A stretch of 64,000 nt of DNA, taken from contig DCQA01000026.1 in the NCBI GenBank assembly GCA_002323325.1, positions 1-64,000 on the forward strand. Direction: 5' to 3'. The DNA comes from Coxiellaceae bacterium UBA1530. GTDB lineage: Bacteria; Pseudomonadota; Gammaproteobacteria; Coxiellales; Coxiellaceae. Shown here piece by piece: positions 63,169 through 64,000 of the stretch. Under the pieces are notes generated by a model, which was given only the letters and a program-made list of their open reading frames with translations, ran no database searches and was not told where the DNA came from. How positions within the stretch are numbered: the first letter of the stretch is position 1; the number at the start of each line of letters is the position of its first letter. Position numbers and translations under genes: made by a program.

Positions 63169-64000
63169 ATGCCGTCAGCAGGAGCTTGTTTTAGAGCAGC
63201 TATTCAATCACATCAACCTTTGCCGATTGTAGGTGCAATAAATGCCTATTCGGCATTACTTGCTGAACAGGCCGGTCATGCCGCGATTTATTGCTCAGGA
63301 GCTGGTGTGGCTAATGCCTCCTATGGATGGCCTGATTTGGGTCAAACCACACTTGAGCAAGTCTTAGTGGACGTTAAACGTCTTCTCAGCGCGACAAGCT
63401 TGCCACTTTTGGTGGACATTGATACTGGGTGGGAACAGCAATCAGGCGGTGTTGCCCATACCATTATGGCCATGGAAGCAGCTGGTGTTGCCGCTGTTCA
63501 CCTAGAAGATCAAGTGGCTGCTAAGCGCTGTGGTCACCGTCCAGACAAACAATTAGTCAGCACGGAAACGATGGTGGAGCGTATCCAAACTGCAGTATCA
63601 GCTAAAACAGATCCCGACTTTGTGATCATGGCGCGTACGGATGCCTTAGCAGGTGAGGGCATGGCCAGTGTGATTGAACGTGCCATTGCTTATTGCGATG
63701 CCGGTGCTGATTTGATTTTCTTTGAGGCTGCAAAGTCATTATCTGATTATGAAACTTTTTGCGCTTCTGTTTCAGTACCAGTGCTTGCCAATAGCACCGA
63801 GTTTGGACAAACACCCTTGTTCAGTCGTAAGGAGTTATTCGCAGCGGGTGTTGCTATGGTGCTGTATCCTTTAAGCGCTTTTCGAGCAATGAGCCAGGCG
63901 GCTGAAACCGTTTATTGTACGTTGCTGTCAGAAGACAATCAGTCAACGTTAATCAATACGATGCAAACACGTGATGAGCTCTATACGCATTTGAATTATT
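63169..64000 (+). CDS. prpB: 2-methylisocitrate lyase, 3' partial
   Basis: Cleaves 2-methylisocitrate to pyruvate and succinate in the methylcitrate cycle for propionyl-CoA use. The gene runs off the window; 277 codons are visible of about 295 expected. The family motif KRCGH is present with the catalytic cysteine (Cys121), along with YCSGAGVANASYGWPDLG, the metal-binding aspartates in VDIDTGWE, HLEDQV, MARTDALAGEGM, NSTEFGQTPLFS and LYPLSAFRAMSQAAETVY. The ATG at 63169 follows AGGATGTTGTT. Propionyl-CoA arises from odd-chain fatty acids, cholesterol side chains and some amino acids, so this fits the beta-oxidation genes nearby. prpC and prpD would be expected just beyond the edge. Confidence 0.96.
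   Translation, partial: MPSAGACFRAAIQSHQPLPIVGAINAYSALLAEQAGHAAIYCSGAGVANASYGWPDLGQTTLEQVLVDVKRLLSATSLPLLVDIDTGWEQQSGGVAHTIMAMEAAGVAAVHLEDQVAAKRCGHRPDKQLVSTETMVERIQTAVSAKTDPDFVIMARTDALAGEGMASVIERAIAYCDAGADLIFFEAAKSLSDYETFCASVSVPVLANSTEFGQTPLFSRKELFAAGVAMVLYPLSAFRAMSQAAETVYCTLLSEDNQSTLINTMQTRDELYTHLNY

Noticed and set aside
1..64000. CRISPR arrays, tRNA or rRNA genes, intact insertion sequences, integrases, prophage
   Set aside because: No regularly spaced repeats, no tRNA-like TTCGANTC arms in the gaps, no transposase or integrase frames and no phage structural genes were seen.

Overview
The window reads as chromosome of a gammaproteobacterium of moderate to low GC. Supporting this: the order miaB-phoH(ybeZ)-ybeY-ybeX/corC-lnt, a bo3-type quinol oxidase operon (cyoABCD), a bifunctional PutA without a DNA-binding domain, and a FadE-type acyl-CoA dehydrogenase followed by a thiolase and a fused hydratase/dehydrogenase. 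Between these housekeeping blocks lie many genes with no recognisable family, and several carry eukaryote-like or effector-like features: ankyrin-like repeats, a protein-kinase fold, a secreted phospholipase D-type protein, an IQ-like motif, a coiled-coil protein, and a C-terminus resembling a prenylation site. This mixture suggests a host-associated lineage, Legionella/Coxiella-like in style, but taxonomy cannot be fixed from sequence alone. Three photolyase-family genes argue that the organism, or a recent ancestor, meets sunlight, for example in water.

Layout. 1-4 kb: an RND efflux pump (adaptor cut by the window edge, plus the inner-membrane pump). 4-12 kb: orphan genes (secreted, coiled-coil, acidic, IQ-like) surrounding a TonB-dependent receptor and a dedicated TonB. 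Divergent from the receptor is a 49-residue cysteine-containing peptide gene with its own strong promoter. 12-21 kb: HIT protein, pyrophosphatase, PutA, a small lipoprotein and the cyo operon, which ends in a four-helix membrane protein instead of cyoE. 21-22.9 kb: a decaying patch with an mscS gene broken by one in-frame TGA and a secreted-protein gene broken by several lesions. 22.9-28 kb: lnt-corC-ybeY-phoH-miaB on the minus strand. 28-37.4 kb: an M17 aminopeptidase, then a fatty-acid beta-oxidation operon with a coupled membrane protein and an MFS exporter. 37.4-49 kb: accessory genes (ankyrin-like, DUF-type membrane proteins, SH3-like, PLD, TauE/SafE permease, kinase-like, SOUL heme-binding-like, methyltransferase-like). 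49-54 kb: a tight photolyase operon of three different subclasses plus a DUF2256 protein. 54-57 kb: orphan genes and remnants. 57-61.4 kb: an operon of an FAD amine-oxidase-like protein, the Cho endonuclease, a PdxH-like oxidase and an aromatic-hydroxylase-like FAD monooxygenase. 61.4-63.1 kb: a set of very small membrane proteins. 63.2 kb to the end: prpB (2-methylisocitrate lyase), cut by the window end.

How the genes fit together. PutA, the beta-oxidation genes and PrpB feed electrons and carbon from proline, fatty acids and propionyl-CoA into respiration, where the cyo oxidase is the terminal enzyme; this suits an amino-acid and lipid consumer. The photolyases, Cho and possibly the FAD and SOUL proteins form a UV/photo-oxidative repair neighbourhood. 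The most novel-looking locus is the peptide/TonB-receptor divergon at 6.7-9.9 kb. No tRNA, rRNA, CRISPR array or intact insertion sequence was recognised.
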